This document shows, piece after piece, positions 52,957-62,426 of a stretch of 64,000 bases of DNA. The notes under the pieces are model-generated. The model was not told the DNA's origin, ran no database searches, and saw only the letters and a list, made by a program, of their open reading frames with translations. The stretch spans positions 3,120,800 to 3,184,799 of the forward strand of contig NZ_CP123872.1 in assembly GCF_031598375.1 (NCBI RefSeq). Direction: 5' to 3'. The number at the start of each line of letters is the position of its first letter. The stretch's first letter is position 1. Source of the stretch: Temperatibacter marinus. GTDB lineage: Bacteria > Pseudomonadota > Alphaproteobacteria > Sphingomonadales > Kordiimonadaceae. The translations under genes and the position numbers were made by a program.

Positions 52957-55062
52957 ATGAGTGAACAGGCATCAAATGCAGGTGAAAATAGTCCTTTAGG
53001 TATCAACCTTAAGGGCATGAAAGTCACTGACATCGCCTTTGCCGTTGGCATGGTCATGGTCTTGATGATTTTGATCATCCCTATGCCTCCTATGATTTTA
53101 GATCTTGCTCTCGCCTTGAGTATGACGTTCTCAGTCATGATCCTCATGACCTGTCTTTTCATTGAAAAACCTTTAGAATTTAGTAGTTTTCCAACTGTAT
53201 TGCTTGTTGCTACAATGTTAAGACTGTCATTAAACTTGGCGTCTACTAGGCTTATCCTATCAGAGGGGCACACGGGATCTGATGCTGCAGGATCTGTAAT
53301 TGAAGCCTTTGGCGGTTTCCTTATGGGCGGCGAAGTGGTGATTGGTGTCATTGTATTCTCTATCCTTGTTATCGTGAACTTCATCGTTATTACAAAAGGT
53401 TCCGGTCGAATTGCTGAGGTTGCGGCACGGTTCTCCCTTGATAGCTTGCCCGGGAAGCAGATGGCTATTGATGCAGATTTATCTGCGGGCCTTATTGATG
53501 AACAGCAAGCTAAGGAGCGTCGGACAGAGCTTGAATCGGAAAGTACTTTTTTTGGTGCAATGGACGGTGCCTCTAAATTTGTTCGCGGCGATGCCGTTGC
53601 TGGCATCCTTATCACTTTCATCAATGTCATCGGAGGCATCATTATCGGCGTCGTTGTCAACGACATGGACTTTGGTAATGCTCTTGATGTTTATACAATG
53701 CTGACAATTGGTGATGGTCTTGTCTCTCAAATTCCAGCGCTCATCATTTCTACATCCGCAGGTCTTCTTGTCACAAAAGCAGGCGTTTCGGGGAAAACTG
53801 ATGAGGCTCTCTTCGGACAGCTAACAAGCTATCCTAAGGCTTTGGGGGTTAGCTCTGGCCTGATGTTTACGATCGGTTTAATGCCTGGATTGCCCTTCCT
53901 TCCTTTCTTTGCAATGGGAGGAACGCTGGCCTATCTGACCTTCTCTCTCTCTCAAAAACAAAAGGTTAATGAAGCAGAAGCTCAACAAGTTAAATTACTC
54001 GAACAGCAGAAAGAATCTGCGCCAGTAGAAGAACCTATCAGCAAAGCCTTAGCTATCGATAGTCTGCGGTTGGAACTTGGTTATGGTCTTCTCACACTGA
54101 TCAATGATGACAGTGGCTTTAGATTGACTGATCAAATAAAATCCTTACGCCGTCAGCTGGCCAGTGAAAATGGCTTCGTCATGCCTAGCGTGCGCATTCT
54201 AGATAATATGCAATTACCGACGAATAATTATGTTATTCGCGTGAAAGAATCGGAAGTAGGTCGCGGCGACCTGAGACCTAATATGCTTATGGTTATGGAT
54301 CCTGCAGGAGCCCCTGTTGACATTCCAGGTGAACCGACAACAGAACCTGCCTTTGGCTTACCCGCCACGTGGGTTGATGAAGGCTCTAAGGAGGAAGCAA
54401 GCTTTAGAGGCTATACAGTTGTGGATGCTGCGACAGTTATTACAACCCATTTGACAGAAGTTATCAAAGATAACATGTCCGACTTGCTTTCTTATGCTGA
54501 GACTCAGAAACTTCTTGATGATTTGCCAGGGGAACACCAAAAACTTCTTGAAGACATTGTCCCTAACAATATCACTACATCAGGTATTCAGCGCATCTTA
54601 CAGGCTCTTCTTTCGGAGCGCGTCTCTATCCGCGACTTACCCACGATACTTGAAGGTATTAGTGAAGCGACTGGCTTTACGCAAAATATCGTTAATATAA
54701 CCGAACATGTAAGAACCCGTATGGCTCGCCAATTATGCGCCGCTTATGGCAGCATGGATGGATCAGTCGTCCTCTTGACCCTTTCCCCAGAATGGGAACA
54801 AGCTTTTTCAGAAAGTTTAGTCGGAAATGGGGATGATAGACAATTAGCGATGGCTCCTATGAAGCTTCAAGAATTTATAGGCGCCGTGCGAATGTCTTTT
54901 GATCAGCAAGCAGAGCGCGGTGAAAACCCTGTGCTGTTGACGAGCCCACTCGTCCGCCCCTATGTAAGATCAATTATTGAGCGCTTTAGACCTCAGACTG
55001 TTGTCATGAGCCAAAATGAAATTCACCCGAAGGCAACCATCAGAACTTTGGGTACTATATAA
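52957..55062 (+). CDS. flhA: Flagellar export gate protein
   Basis: This is a 701-residue FlhA with about eight membrane segments in the first 320 residues. The FHIPEP-region equivalents are AFAVGMVMVLMILIIPMPP and SSFPTVLLVATMLRLSLNLAS, both given in part, plus GSGRIAEVAARFSLDSLPGK. A large cytoplasmic domain follows, with IRDLPTILEGISEA near residue 570. It sits 33 bases after flbD and is the largest gene of the operon. Confidence 0.95.
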   Translation: MSEQASNAGENSPLGINLKGMKVTDIAFAVGMVMVLMILIIPMPPMILDLALALSMTFSVMILMTCLFIEKPLEFSSFPTVLLVATMLRLSLNLASTRLILSEGHTGSDAAGSVIEAFGGFLMGGEVVIGVIVFSILVIVNFIVITKGSGRIAEVAARFSLDSLPGKQMAIDADLSAGLIDEQQAKERRTELESESTFFGAMDGASKFVRGDAVAGILITFINVIGGIIIGVVVNDMDFGNALDVYTMLTIGDGLVSQIPALIISTSAGLLVTKAGVSGKTDEALFGQLTSYPKALGVSSGLMFTIGLMPGLPFLPFFAMGGTLAYLTFSLSQKQKVNEAEAQQVKLLEQQKESAPVEEPISKALAIDSLRLELGYGLLTLINDDSGFRLTDQIKSLRRQLASENGFVMPSVRILDNMQLPTNNYVIRVKESEVGRGDLRPNMLMVMDPAGAPVDIPGEPTTEPAFGLPATWVDEGSKEEASFRGYTVVDAATVITTHLTEVIKDNMSDLLSYAETQKLLDDLPGEHQKLLEDIVPNNITTSGIQRILQALLSERVSIRDLPTILEGISEATGFTQNIVNITEHVRTRMARQLCAAYGSMDGSVVLLTLSPEWEQAFSESLVGNGDDRQLAMAPMKLQEFIGAVRMSFDQQAERGENPVLLTSPLVRPYVRSIIERFRPQTVVMSQNEIHPKATIRTLGTI

Positions 55063-55144
55063 GATAGTTAAATATTTTAATCACTCTTGGCTGTACGACT
55101 AAAATAGATTAAACCAGCTAGAGAATAACAGGAAATCGAGTTAA

Positions 55145-56194
55145 ATGCGCCTCAAGACCTTTCATGCCAAAACAATGCAAGACGTCATGGAGCAAGTGCG
55201 TCAAAGCTTGGGGCCTGATGCAATCATTATTTCCATTGAAGAAGGCAAGAACGTTGGCGGGGTTCGCATTACAGCAGCCCTCGAGGCTGATGCGACACCC
55301 CCTGTGGCTGAAAAAGCGCCAATGCCTGAACCGACACCTGTTTTTTTAGACGATGATATTGAAGAAGAAGGCCCCGCAAGTTTCGCGTCTACGCCTGATT
55401 ATGATAAAGCTGATATCAAAGCGGTCATTAGTCACCATAACTTACCATATGATACTGCAGAACGATTGTATCAGGCTGTTGAAAGCATTGATGCCGCCAG
55501 CCTGCCAGAAGCCTTTGCTTTTGCCCTAGAAACAATGATCCGCATCAGCCCGTTAACTGACTATACTGCACGTCCTATTATGCTTGTGGGACCTGCTGGT
55601 GCAGGGAAAACTGTCTGTACGGCAAAACTTGCTGCTGACGCACTTCTGCACGAGCGCGGGGTAAATATCATCTCAACAGATGTTCAAAAAGCCGGAGGAA
55701 TTCAACAACTGGATCATTTTTCGCAGCTCATGAAGCAAAGTGTTCAAACAGCGGAAAATGAACAAGAACTGTCCTATCTTCTAAAGCAAATATCTGACCG
55801 AAATGAGGATAGCCTTACAGTTATTGATACCATGGGAATTAACCCATTTGATATTGACGACCTCGAGGCCTCGCTTAAAATTATTAAAGCTTCTGATGCT
55901 GAGCCAGTTCTGGTCTTACCTGCTGGCATGGAGCCAACGGATGCGGCTGAAATTGCAGGCATATATCAGCGTATAGGATGTCAGAGGTTTATTCTCTCTC
56001 GGGCCGATGCAGCCCGAAGGTTTTCAGGCTTAATAACAGCAAGTCGACCGGGTGGTTTATCAATAGCAGCAATTTCTAGATCGCCTTTCATTGCAGATGG
56101 CCTAGAACCTGCAAGCTCTTTTGCACTTGGACGATTACTGACATCCCTGCCCCGCAGCGGTATGCTCAGTGCACAAAAAAAACGGATGGCATAA
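55145..56194 (+). CDS. flhF: Flagellar SRP-type GTPase
   Basis: This 349-residue protein starts with the conserved FlhF N-terminus (MRLKTFHAKTMQDVMEQVRQ) and has a Glu/Pro-rich linker at about 55-80. The SRP-GTPase domain follows, with G1 LVGPAGAGKTVCTAKLAAD, G3-like LTVIDTMGINPF and the RFILSRADAARRF segment. FlhF sets flagellar position and number, typically at a pole. Its stop overlaps the next start by one base (TAATG). Confidence 0.93.
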   Translation: MRLKTFHAKTMQDVMEQVRQSLGPDAIIISIEEGKNVGGVRITAALEADATPPVAEKAPMPEPTPVFLDDDIEEEGPASFASTPDYDKADIKAVISHHNLPYDTAERLYQAVESIDAASLPEAFAFALETMIRISPLTDYTARPIMLVGPAGAGKTVCTAKLAADALLHERGVNIISTDVQKAGGIQQLDHFSQLMKQSVQTAENEQELSYLLKQISDRNEDSLTVIDTMGINPFDIDDLEASLKIIKASDAEPVLVLPAGMEPTDAAEIAGIYQRIGCQRFILSRADAARRFSGLITASRPGGLSIAAISRSPFIADGLEPASSFALGRLLTSLPRSGMLSAQKKRMA

Positions 56195-56979
56195 TGAAGA
56201 GTAAAGCGCCCATATCAAATGACAGCAAATTAATCACAATTGCTTCTGGAAAAGGAGGCGTTGGTAAAACTTGGCTCTCTACCACACTCGCTCAAGCCCT
56301 CTCAAGGCGGGAGAAGAAAATTGCCCTGTTTGATGGCGATTTAGGGATGGCAAATATTGACATACAAATCGGGCTCATGCCGGATGAGGATATTGGTTCG
56401 GTCATTTCAGGAGATCGCAAGCTGGAAGAGGTTGTCACTCGTTACACCGAACCCGGCGGCAAAGGCGGTTTTGATGTATTGGCCGGAAAGTCAGGATCTG
56501 GTGCTCTTGGCTCTTTAGCAAGAGAAAAACTGAGAGATCTAAGAAATTCAATAATTCAGTTCACCGGAGCCTATGATCACGTCATTTTAGACATGGCCGC
56601 TGGCATAGATCCTAGCGTGACAACTTTATCGCACCATAGAGGACGCATTCTTGTTGTGATGACGGCCGATCCCACGAGTTTAACAGACGCCTATGCTTTC
56701 ATTAAAGTGACTCAAATGAGAAACCCTCAAGCAAATATCTCTGTAATTGTAAATAATGTGGCGACAAAAAAAGACGGAGAACGTGTCTTCGAGGCCATTA
56801 AAAAAGCCTGCGAAGGATTTTTAAAGATTTCACCGAAGCTTGCTGCTATTATTAAAACAGATAATAAAGTGCAGGATGCTATCAGAACTCAAACGCCTCT
56901 GTTTTCTCGCCATCCACAATCTGAAGCAGCGGAAACAGTCTTAAAGTTAGCTGACGATATAATCAGTGGTAGACTCTGA
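56194..56979 (+). CDS. flhG: MinD-like flagellar number regulator
   Basis: This 261-residue protein is a deviant Walker-A ATPase: ITIASGKGGVGKTWLSTTLA at residues 11-30, LFDGDLGMANIDIQIGL, then DHVILDMAAGIDPSVT. FlhG (FleN, YlxH) works with FlhF to limit flagellar number. Start and the flhF stop overlap by one base. No C-terminal membrane helix is obvious. Confidence 0.92.
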   Translation: MKSKAPISNDSKLITIASGKGGVGKTWLSTTLAQALSRREKKIALFDGDLGMANIDIQIGLMPDEDIGSVISGDRKLEEVVTRYTEPGGKGGFDVLAGKSGSGALGSLAREKLRDLRNSIIQFTGAYDHVILDMAAGIDPSVTTLSHHRGRILVVMTADPTSLTDAYAFIKVTQMRNPQANISVIVNNVATKKDGERVFEAIKKACEGFLKISPKLAAIIKTDNKVQDAIRTQTPLFSRHPQSEAAETVLKLADDIISGRL

Positions 56980-57016
56980 TCGCGCTTATCCGCATCGACT
57001 GCGAAGGAGCAAGTAA

Positions 57017-59431
57017 ATGTCAGACCTGGGAGCCCCATCCGGCCCTCCAAAAGTGACACAGGTCCAGCGACAACAGCCGTCGCCGGCCGAACAACCGAAC
57101 CGTGCTCATAGACGCGATGAACATCCTGATACCCCACCTCAGCAACAACAAGAAAAACAGCCCCAGCAAGACCTCCCTCGCGATTCCTCTTTCCGTGACC
57201 CTGCAGTCTCTATTGACGCTACGACAGCACATATTTCAAAGGGCGAAGTTTTGACACCGACTGTTCACTCTATTGATTCTGAAGGGCGGCCTATAGTAGA
57301 CACTGAGAAAGCTATGTTCGCCCTCAGGCCTGATAGTGGTCTAAAAATTGGGGATACATTGACCCTCAAAATTATAGAAGCAGATGCCACCTTAAGGGCA
57401 GATCTACTGAAGCAAAATGAGCGGAAACTTGAACCGCCAATCCGATTACAAATGATCGTAATCTCAAAGCATAACGTGGAATCTGAAAATCTCCCGACTT
57501 CAGCTTATTCTAAAGAAGGAACGCACTCTCTAAGTCAGACTGCCCTCGCTCAACTATCCGTAAAAGACATAACATTAATGCCAGAAGTGGCTCAGAAATC
57601 AATTGCTGATTTTTTAACGACTATACCCAATTCTGTCACGACAACTCTTCATGCCGCGGCCAAACCCGATCCAATGGTTTTACAAACTTCGCGTGAAGAT
57701 ATGTCTGCCCTTCTTTCGCTTCAAGCTGATGTAAGTCAGACAAAAAACACAGCGGTTTTAGCTAATTTAGCTATATTACCTAAACCGCAATCGACACTCT
57801 CGCTTCAAGTATTAGACTTAAACAATAATGCTCGCCCCTCTCAATTAGTCTTGACGATGGACTGGCAGACCAACAATCAGACCTCCTCTTTTCAACGGAT
57901 TGGTGCCAGCGAGAAGGTCATCTCTCAAGTGCCACTGTCACAGTCCGTCTTAAATCAATTTGGCATGGGTCATCAAAATAAAATTCATCCAATTTACGAG
58001 GTGCAAACACAAACCTCTAGATTTTTGGTAACGTTGCCTGAACCTATGGACCTTAGGGGCCAGACTATTGCGCTCACGCCTTTTCTCAAGCAAATGACAG
58101 TACCGTCAGTTTCAAACTTCAATAGCCTTGTAAAAAGCCCTGATCTATTGCAGGGAAATGACATCACGTTAAACAAGAGTGTCTTGACCACATCGCAGGG
58201 GGATAAGTCCTTAGTAATCCTGCCCCTCCACACCATGAAGCTTCCTTCAGCGGAACAAACCAGTCAGAATCAAACAGTGGGAACCGCAACAAGACATGGG
58301 GCAACATCTATCAACCAAATGTCTTCCTCTGTAGCTGAGGACATTCTTGTCTCAATCCTATCAAAAAACGCCGCAACGACTGGCCTTGTATCTTCTCAAT
58401 CTCTTCAGATTCAAACTCCCTCAATTGAGAGCAGTAAAATGGTCACCACCAAACCCTCACCCACAGGGCAGGTTGCCACCTATCAGCTCCAAACATCTAT
58501 GGGATCTCTCTCAGTAGATATAAATTGGCAAAGTGACGGGGCTCAGTTAAAGATCGCTCCAGATGCCATGCCTCAGCCCTTCAAAATTGGCCAGACCTTG
58601 ACACTCATTAGGGAAAACCCTGTTGCAGCAGAAAATGCCAAGATGACCTCCCCCCAAGCTGAGACCGGCGCAGTGCAAACGTCTATGGCATCGATGTCAG
58701 CCCAAGGGGGCGAAAAAACTAGCGGTCAGGCTCATGCCGTAACGCCCTTACAAGATTTTTCTGGATGGCCATCATTGAATATGCTTTCTGAGAGTTTCTT
58801 TATGGAAGAGCCTCTCTTAGGAGAACAATTTGCTGGCCTTACGGCGCGAGACGGCAGTAATCTGGCCCCTGCTCTCGTCCAAACTCTCGTCGCTCAATCC
58901 CTTGCAGCAAAGGATCCTGCTATCGCAGCTCAGGCGCTCACGCTCTCGTCGACACAGACACCAGAAACCGCTCAAAAATCATCCACTTTTATGGATCAAT
59001 TTGTTAAAGATATTATGGCCCAAAGCCAAGCTTCACTCAGAGATGGACAGGGTACTGAGTGGCGAGCCGCCGTTCTTCCAAGTGAACCCAGAGATCCTTC
59101 TTTATCGCTTTTTGCCTTTCTTTTCCAAGAAGAGCCAAAGAGAGAGGATCTTCCTGATAATTCAGACCAGAATGAGGAAGATGGTAAGAATAGAAAAGAA
59201 TTTATTGTAGAAGTAGACTTCTCAGAATTTGGTCCATTGCAAATTCGAGGTCATCTCTCTCCTGATCATCTAAATTTAATTGTCTATACCCATATAGACT
59301 TGCCAAACGATGTAAAAGAGACGCTTCAAGATATTCTTTCCTCGACCTTGCGTGACAATCAGATGCAAGGAAAGCTAAGCTTTGAAATCAAAGAACACTT
59401 CGATCCAAATGCAAAAGATTTATTTACCTAA
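57017..59431 (+). CDS. Second FliK-like hook-length/secretion protein
   Basis: This 804-residue protein is Gln/Pro/Ser-rich. The N-terminus is disordered (QQQEKQPQQDLP near residue 35) and repetitive beta-type sequence follows. The C-terminal domain resembles Flg_hook (FIVEVDFSEFGPLQIRGHLS at about 720-740, LKETL-type helix, GKLSFEIKEHF at the end). It follows flhG by 37 bases on the same strand, so it is the last member of the operon. The first FliK at 41693 has its own Flg_hook domain, so this may be a paralogue, a second ruler or an export-related protein. Confidence 0.75.
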   Translation: MSDLGAPSGPPKVTQVQRQQPSPAEQPNRAHRRDEHPDTPPQQQQEKQPQQDLPRDSSFRDPAVSIDATTAHISKGEVLTPTVHSIDSEGRPIVDTEKAMFALRPDSGLKIGDTLTLKIIEADATLRADLLKQNERKLEPPIRLQMIVISKHNVESENLPTSAYSKEGTHSLSQTALAQLSVKDITLMPEVAQKSIADFLTTIPNSVTTTLHAAAKPDPMVLQTSREDMSALLSLQADVSQTKNTAVLANLAILPKPQSTLSLQVLDLNNNARPSQLVLTMDWQTNNQTSSFQRIGASEKVISQVPLSQSVLNQFGMGHQNKIHPIYEVQTQTSRFLVTLPEPMDLRGQTIALTPFLKQMTVPSVSNFNSLVKSPDLLQGNDITLNKSVLTTSQGDKSLVILPLHTMKLPSAEQTSQNQTVGTATRHGATSINQMSSSVAEDILVSILSKNAATTGLVSSQSLQIQTPSIESSKMVTTKPSPTGQVATYQLQTSMGSLSVDINWQSDGAQLKIAPDAMPQPFKIGQTLTLIRENPVAAENAKMTSPQAETGAVQTSMASMSAQGGEKTSGQAHAVTPLQDFSGWPSLNMLSESFFMEEPLLGEQFAGLTARDGSNLAPALVQTLVAQSLAAKDPAIAAQALTLSSTQTPETAQKSSTFMDQFVKDIMAQSQASLRDGQGTEWRAAVLPSEPRDPSLSLFAFLFQEEPKREDLPDNSDQNEEDGKNRKEFIVEVDFSEFGPLQIRGHLSPDHLNLIVYTHIDLPNDVKETLQDILSSTLRDNQMQGKLSFEIKEHFDPNAKDLFT

Positions 59432-59504
59432 AATCGTATAACTTCTAACTTGTCTTCTTTACTACACCTCACTAGTGTCGCTCCTACTTTAAGGAATGAT
59501 GAAA

Positions 59505-60413
59505 ATGATTAATGCGCTGACCTATATTTTAACTGTACTGATTTGGGGGTCCACTTGGTATGCCATTGAATTCCAAATTGGTGTTGTGGCGCCTCAATGG
59601 TCAATTTTTTATAGGTTTGCCTTGTCGGCCCTGGTCATGTTCTTGTGGGTCGCTCTTAAAAGGGATGCTCTAAAAATTGAGAGGAAATATCATAGCCAGC
59701 TGTTTTTACTTGGCTTATTTCTCTTCTCTAGTAATTATCTTATGATCTATTTTGGGACGGCATATATCACGTCTGGCTTGGTAGCTGTCTGTTTTTCCTT
59801 CTTAACCTTTATGAACATCATTAATGGTCGGATCTTTTATGGGACTGCAATCACTCGGGAAGTCATCATCGGTGCCAGTTTTGGTCTCGCAGGGCTTATC
59901 TTAATATTCTTACCTGAAGTGTCAGCCTTATCGCTCGCAGATAGAACTACGGTTGGAATCATCTTCTGTCTCATTGGGGCAACTTCAGCTTCTCTGGGCA
60001 ATGCCGTTGCTTCCTCTAAACGTCTCTCAGATTTACCGATCCTTAGCATGAATGCATGGGGCATGTTATACGGGGCATTGATCAACCTTATTTTTGCGAT
60101 CCTCTCTGGTGAACCCATGAGATTTGAGTGGACAACTGACTATGTGGGTTCTCTTATCATTCTCGCCATTCTTGGAACCGTGATAGCCTTTGTGATGTAT
60201 CTGTCTCTCATGGCAAAAATTGGAATGACGAAAATTTCTTATGTTGGCGTTTTACTGCCACTTGTCGCTCTCTCAATATCTACGATTTTTGGGGATTACC
60301 GTTGGACGATCGAGGCCCTGTTAGGTTTGGTTCTTATTGTTCTTGGAAATGTGATCATTATCAAATTCAAAGCAAAAGCTCCGCCAGCGAAGCCTTTGGA
60401 AGCTGCGGAATAA
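59505..60413 (+). CDS. EamA/DMT-family transporter
   Basis: This protein of about 302 residues has ten hydrophobic segments arranged as two EamA repeats. The first repeat opens with YILTVLIWGSTWYAIEF, the typical WG.. signature, and has SGLVAVCFSFLTFMNII; the second has LIGATSASLGNAVASS and VIAFVMYLSLMAKIG. The start at 59505 is used as AAGGA lies 9 bases upstream, whereas ATGs at 59496 and 59499 lie too close to it. The substrate is unknown; metabolite or amino acid export is usual for the family. Confidence 0.88.
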   Translation: MINALTYILTVLIWGSTWYAIEFQIGVVAPQWSIFYRFALSALVMFLWVALKRDALKIERKYHSQLFLLGLFLFSSNYLMIYFGTAYITSGLVAVCFSFLTFMNIINGRIFYGTAITREVIIGASFGLAGLILIFLPEVSALSLADRTTVGIIFCLIGATSASLGNAVASSKRLSDLPILSMNAWGMLYGALINLIFAILSGEPMRFEWTTDYVGSLIILAILGTVIAFVMYLSLMAKIGMTKISYVGVLLPLVALSISTIFGDYRWTIEALLGLVLIVLGNVIIIKFKAKAPPAKPLEAAE

Positions 60414-60451
60414 AGTCTACCTATAGGAGTGACTAGAGTAGAAGACCTCAA

Positions 60452-61849
60452 CTAAGCCAAGCCTTCTGCCTTTAACCGATCATGTACGAATTCTATGGCC
60501 CGTCTCAGACGCCTCACAAGCGCATCTACATCTTCATGGGTGAAAATGAAAGGAGGACAGGTCACGATAACATTGCCCGCAGGACGCACAATCACTCCTG
60601 TTTCAAGAGCTGCCTGGGCGATGTGCTGACAAAGATAATATTCAAGAGGGTACTGATCCCTCGTCTCTTTATCTTGGCAAAGCTCGATGCCCGCCATTAA
60701 GCCGCAAGTTCTAACCTCGCCAATGATAGGAATATCTAATAGTTCTTCAAGCTTCGTTTTAAAATATGGGCCAATGTCATCACGAATACGTTCAATGAGT
60801 TTTTCTTTTTGAAGGATCTTAATATTTTGAGCAGCAACTGCACAGGCCACTGGATGTGCCGATGTGGTAAAACCATGCTGTAATACTCCCTGCTCGCCTT
60901 CTATGACACTGGCGACCCGATCATTAAAGAGCGTGGCAGAAATAGCTTGATAGCCTGAGGAAAGACCCTTTGCGAGAGTCATAATATCCGCAGAAAAATT
61001 AAATGTTTCCTGCCCAAACCATTCCCCTGTTCGGCCAAGGCCTGTAACAACCTCGTCAGCGATCAATAAAATATCATGATCCCGGCAGATCCGTTCTATC
61101 TCTGGCCAATAGGATTTTGGCGGAATAATACACCCTAATGTTGCTTGAACAGGCTCTCCGATAAAGGCTGCGATATTATCAGCGCCGACTTCAATAATTT
61201 TTTCTTCAAGGCATTTCGCAGCATAACGACCAAATTCTTCAAATTCCATTTCGCCGCCAAAGCGATACCAAAAGGGAGCCTCTACATGAAGTGCGTCTTC
61301 ACTGGTTTCAGTACCGAAATCTTCGTGCATCACCCGCAGCCCGTTCAACGCAGAAGAGGCGATGGTACTGCCGTGGTATGCAAAATCTCGGGAGATGATT
61401 AGATGCTTATCTTCCCGTCCTTCTCTCTTCCAGTATAAGCGGGCCATCTTAATTGCAGTTTCAACAGCTTCAGAGCCTGAATTCGCGTAGAAAACCTTGT
61501 TAAACTGTGAGGGTACAATTTCCATCAGCAATTCTGTCAAGCGAGCAGCCCATGGGTTCGTGATGCCGGCAAAGGTATGGTAATAACTCAAGTCACGCAT
61601 GACGCCATAAGCAACTTCAGCCATTTCAGCTCGGCCATATCCTATATTCACATTTCCAAGACCAGCCATCGCATCCAAGAGTTGAATGCCTTGCCCCATC
61701 ACCTGACTGCCCGCTGCCTTTTGCATAAGAAAAGGGGGAGCTTGAACCATGGCTTGCGGATCCGTAAAACTGTGTAAGTGAGCCTGTCGATCCAAAGCTT
61801 GTAACTTTTGAATTTCTGTGAGACTGACATTCCAGGTTTTTTCTGTCAC
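60452..61849 (-). CDS. Class III PLP-dependent aminotransferase (omega-transaminase type)
   Basis: This 465-residue fold-type I aminotransferase has KVFYANSGSEAVETAIKMAR for phosphate binding, GEPVQATLGCIIPP, ILLIADEVVTGLGRTGEWF with the PLP-Asp, and the catalytic Lys in TLAKGLSSGYQAISAT. This profile fits omega-amino acid:pyruvate or putrescine-type transaminases. It starts with GTG at 61849 preceded by GGAG. The 142-bp AT-rich gap to fliJ has a TGCGGT/ACCGCA inverted repeat at 61919-61939. It is not flagellar by family. Confidence 0.9.
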   Translation of the reverse strand: MTEKTWNVSLTEIQKLQALDRQAHLHSFTDPQAMVQAPPFLMQKAAGSQVMGQGIQLLDAMAGLGNVNIGYGRAEMAEVAYGVMRDLSYYHTFAGITNPWAARLTELLMEIVPSQFNKVFYANSGSEAVETAIKMARLYWKREGREDKHLIISRDFAYHGSTIASSALNGLRVMHEDFGTETSEDALHVEAPFWYRFGGEMEFEEFGRYAAKCLEEKIIEVGADNIAAFIGEPVQATLGCIIPPKSYWPEIERICRDHDILLIADEVVTGLGRTGEWFGQETFNFSADIMTLAKGLSSGYQAISATLFNDRVASVIEGEQGVLQHGFTTSAHPVACAVAAQNIKILQKEKLIERIRDDIGPYFKTKLEELLDIPIIGEVRTCGLMAGIELCQDKETRDQYPLEYYLCQHIAQAALETGVIVRPAGNVIVTCPPFIFTHEDVDALVRRLRRAIEFVHDRLKAEGLA

Positions 61850-61991
61850 GCTGCTCCACTCCCTCGATGAAAATTGGTGCGAAATATAAATATAAAATGA
61901 TATATTTTTACACCATAGTGCGGTTTATTAGAGACCGCAAGCGCAACGTCACCATCCGATAAAAGCGTCATGAATTGGGAAGAATTTTGAT

Positions 61992-62417
61992 CTAACTATC
62001 TTGTTTTCGAACAAAGGATTGTAGACCCTGTTCGTCTAAAATCATTGTTTCTTGACGGGCTAATTCTTTTTGTTCAGCTTTACTTCTATTCTCTTGTGCC
62101 ACTTCGTAGGTTTTTAAAACCTGAAACGCCTCTGTCACAATTTCTTTATGGGTCTCAACCTCTTCATTTTTCAGATTGAGTTCTATTTCTAAGGTTTCAC
62201 GTTTATATCGAATGCCATCAGCAAAGGCACCCATCTGAAGGACTGAAAAATCATTAATTTCTTGATTGTAGTTATGGCTTTCTTGTTCCAATTCAGCAAT
62301 GAGAGCATTCAGTTGATCAATAATCAAATCACGTTCTTGCTCTACAGCCGCAAGATCGCGCCGTTTATTATCCAATTCCCATTTTTGAAAACGGATGATA
62401 CTGTCGAGCTGAGCCAT
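61992..62417 (-). CDS. fliJ: Flagellar export protein FliJ-like
   Basis: This 141-residue, almost entirely coiled-coil protein (charged heptad-like helices; LDSIIRFQKWELDNKRRDLA at the start, KAEQKELARQETMILDEQGL near the end) sits 9 bases downstream of the export ATPase gene. This is the standard fliI-fliJ arrangement. FliJ is the central stalk of the FliI hexamer. The sequence is poorly conserved in the family, so the call rests on length, coiled-coil and position. Confidence 0.85.
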   Translation of the reverse strand: MAQLDSIIRFQKWELDNKRRDLAAVEQERDLIIDQLNALIAELEQESHNYNQEINDFSVLQMGAFADGIRYKRETLEIELNLKNEEVETHKEIVTEAFQVLKTYEVAQENRSKAEQKELARQETMILDEQGLQSFVRKQDS

Positions 62418-62426
62418 TTATACCCC

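Noticed and set aside
52926..53666. 246-codon minus-strand open frame opposite flhA
   Set aside because: It is antisense to well-conserved FlhA sequence, with no ribosome binding site or family resemblance.
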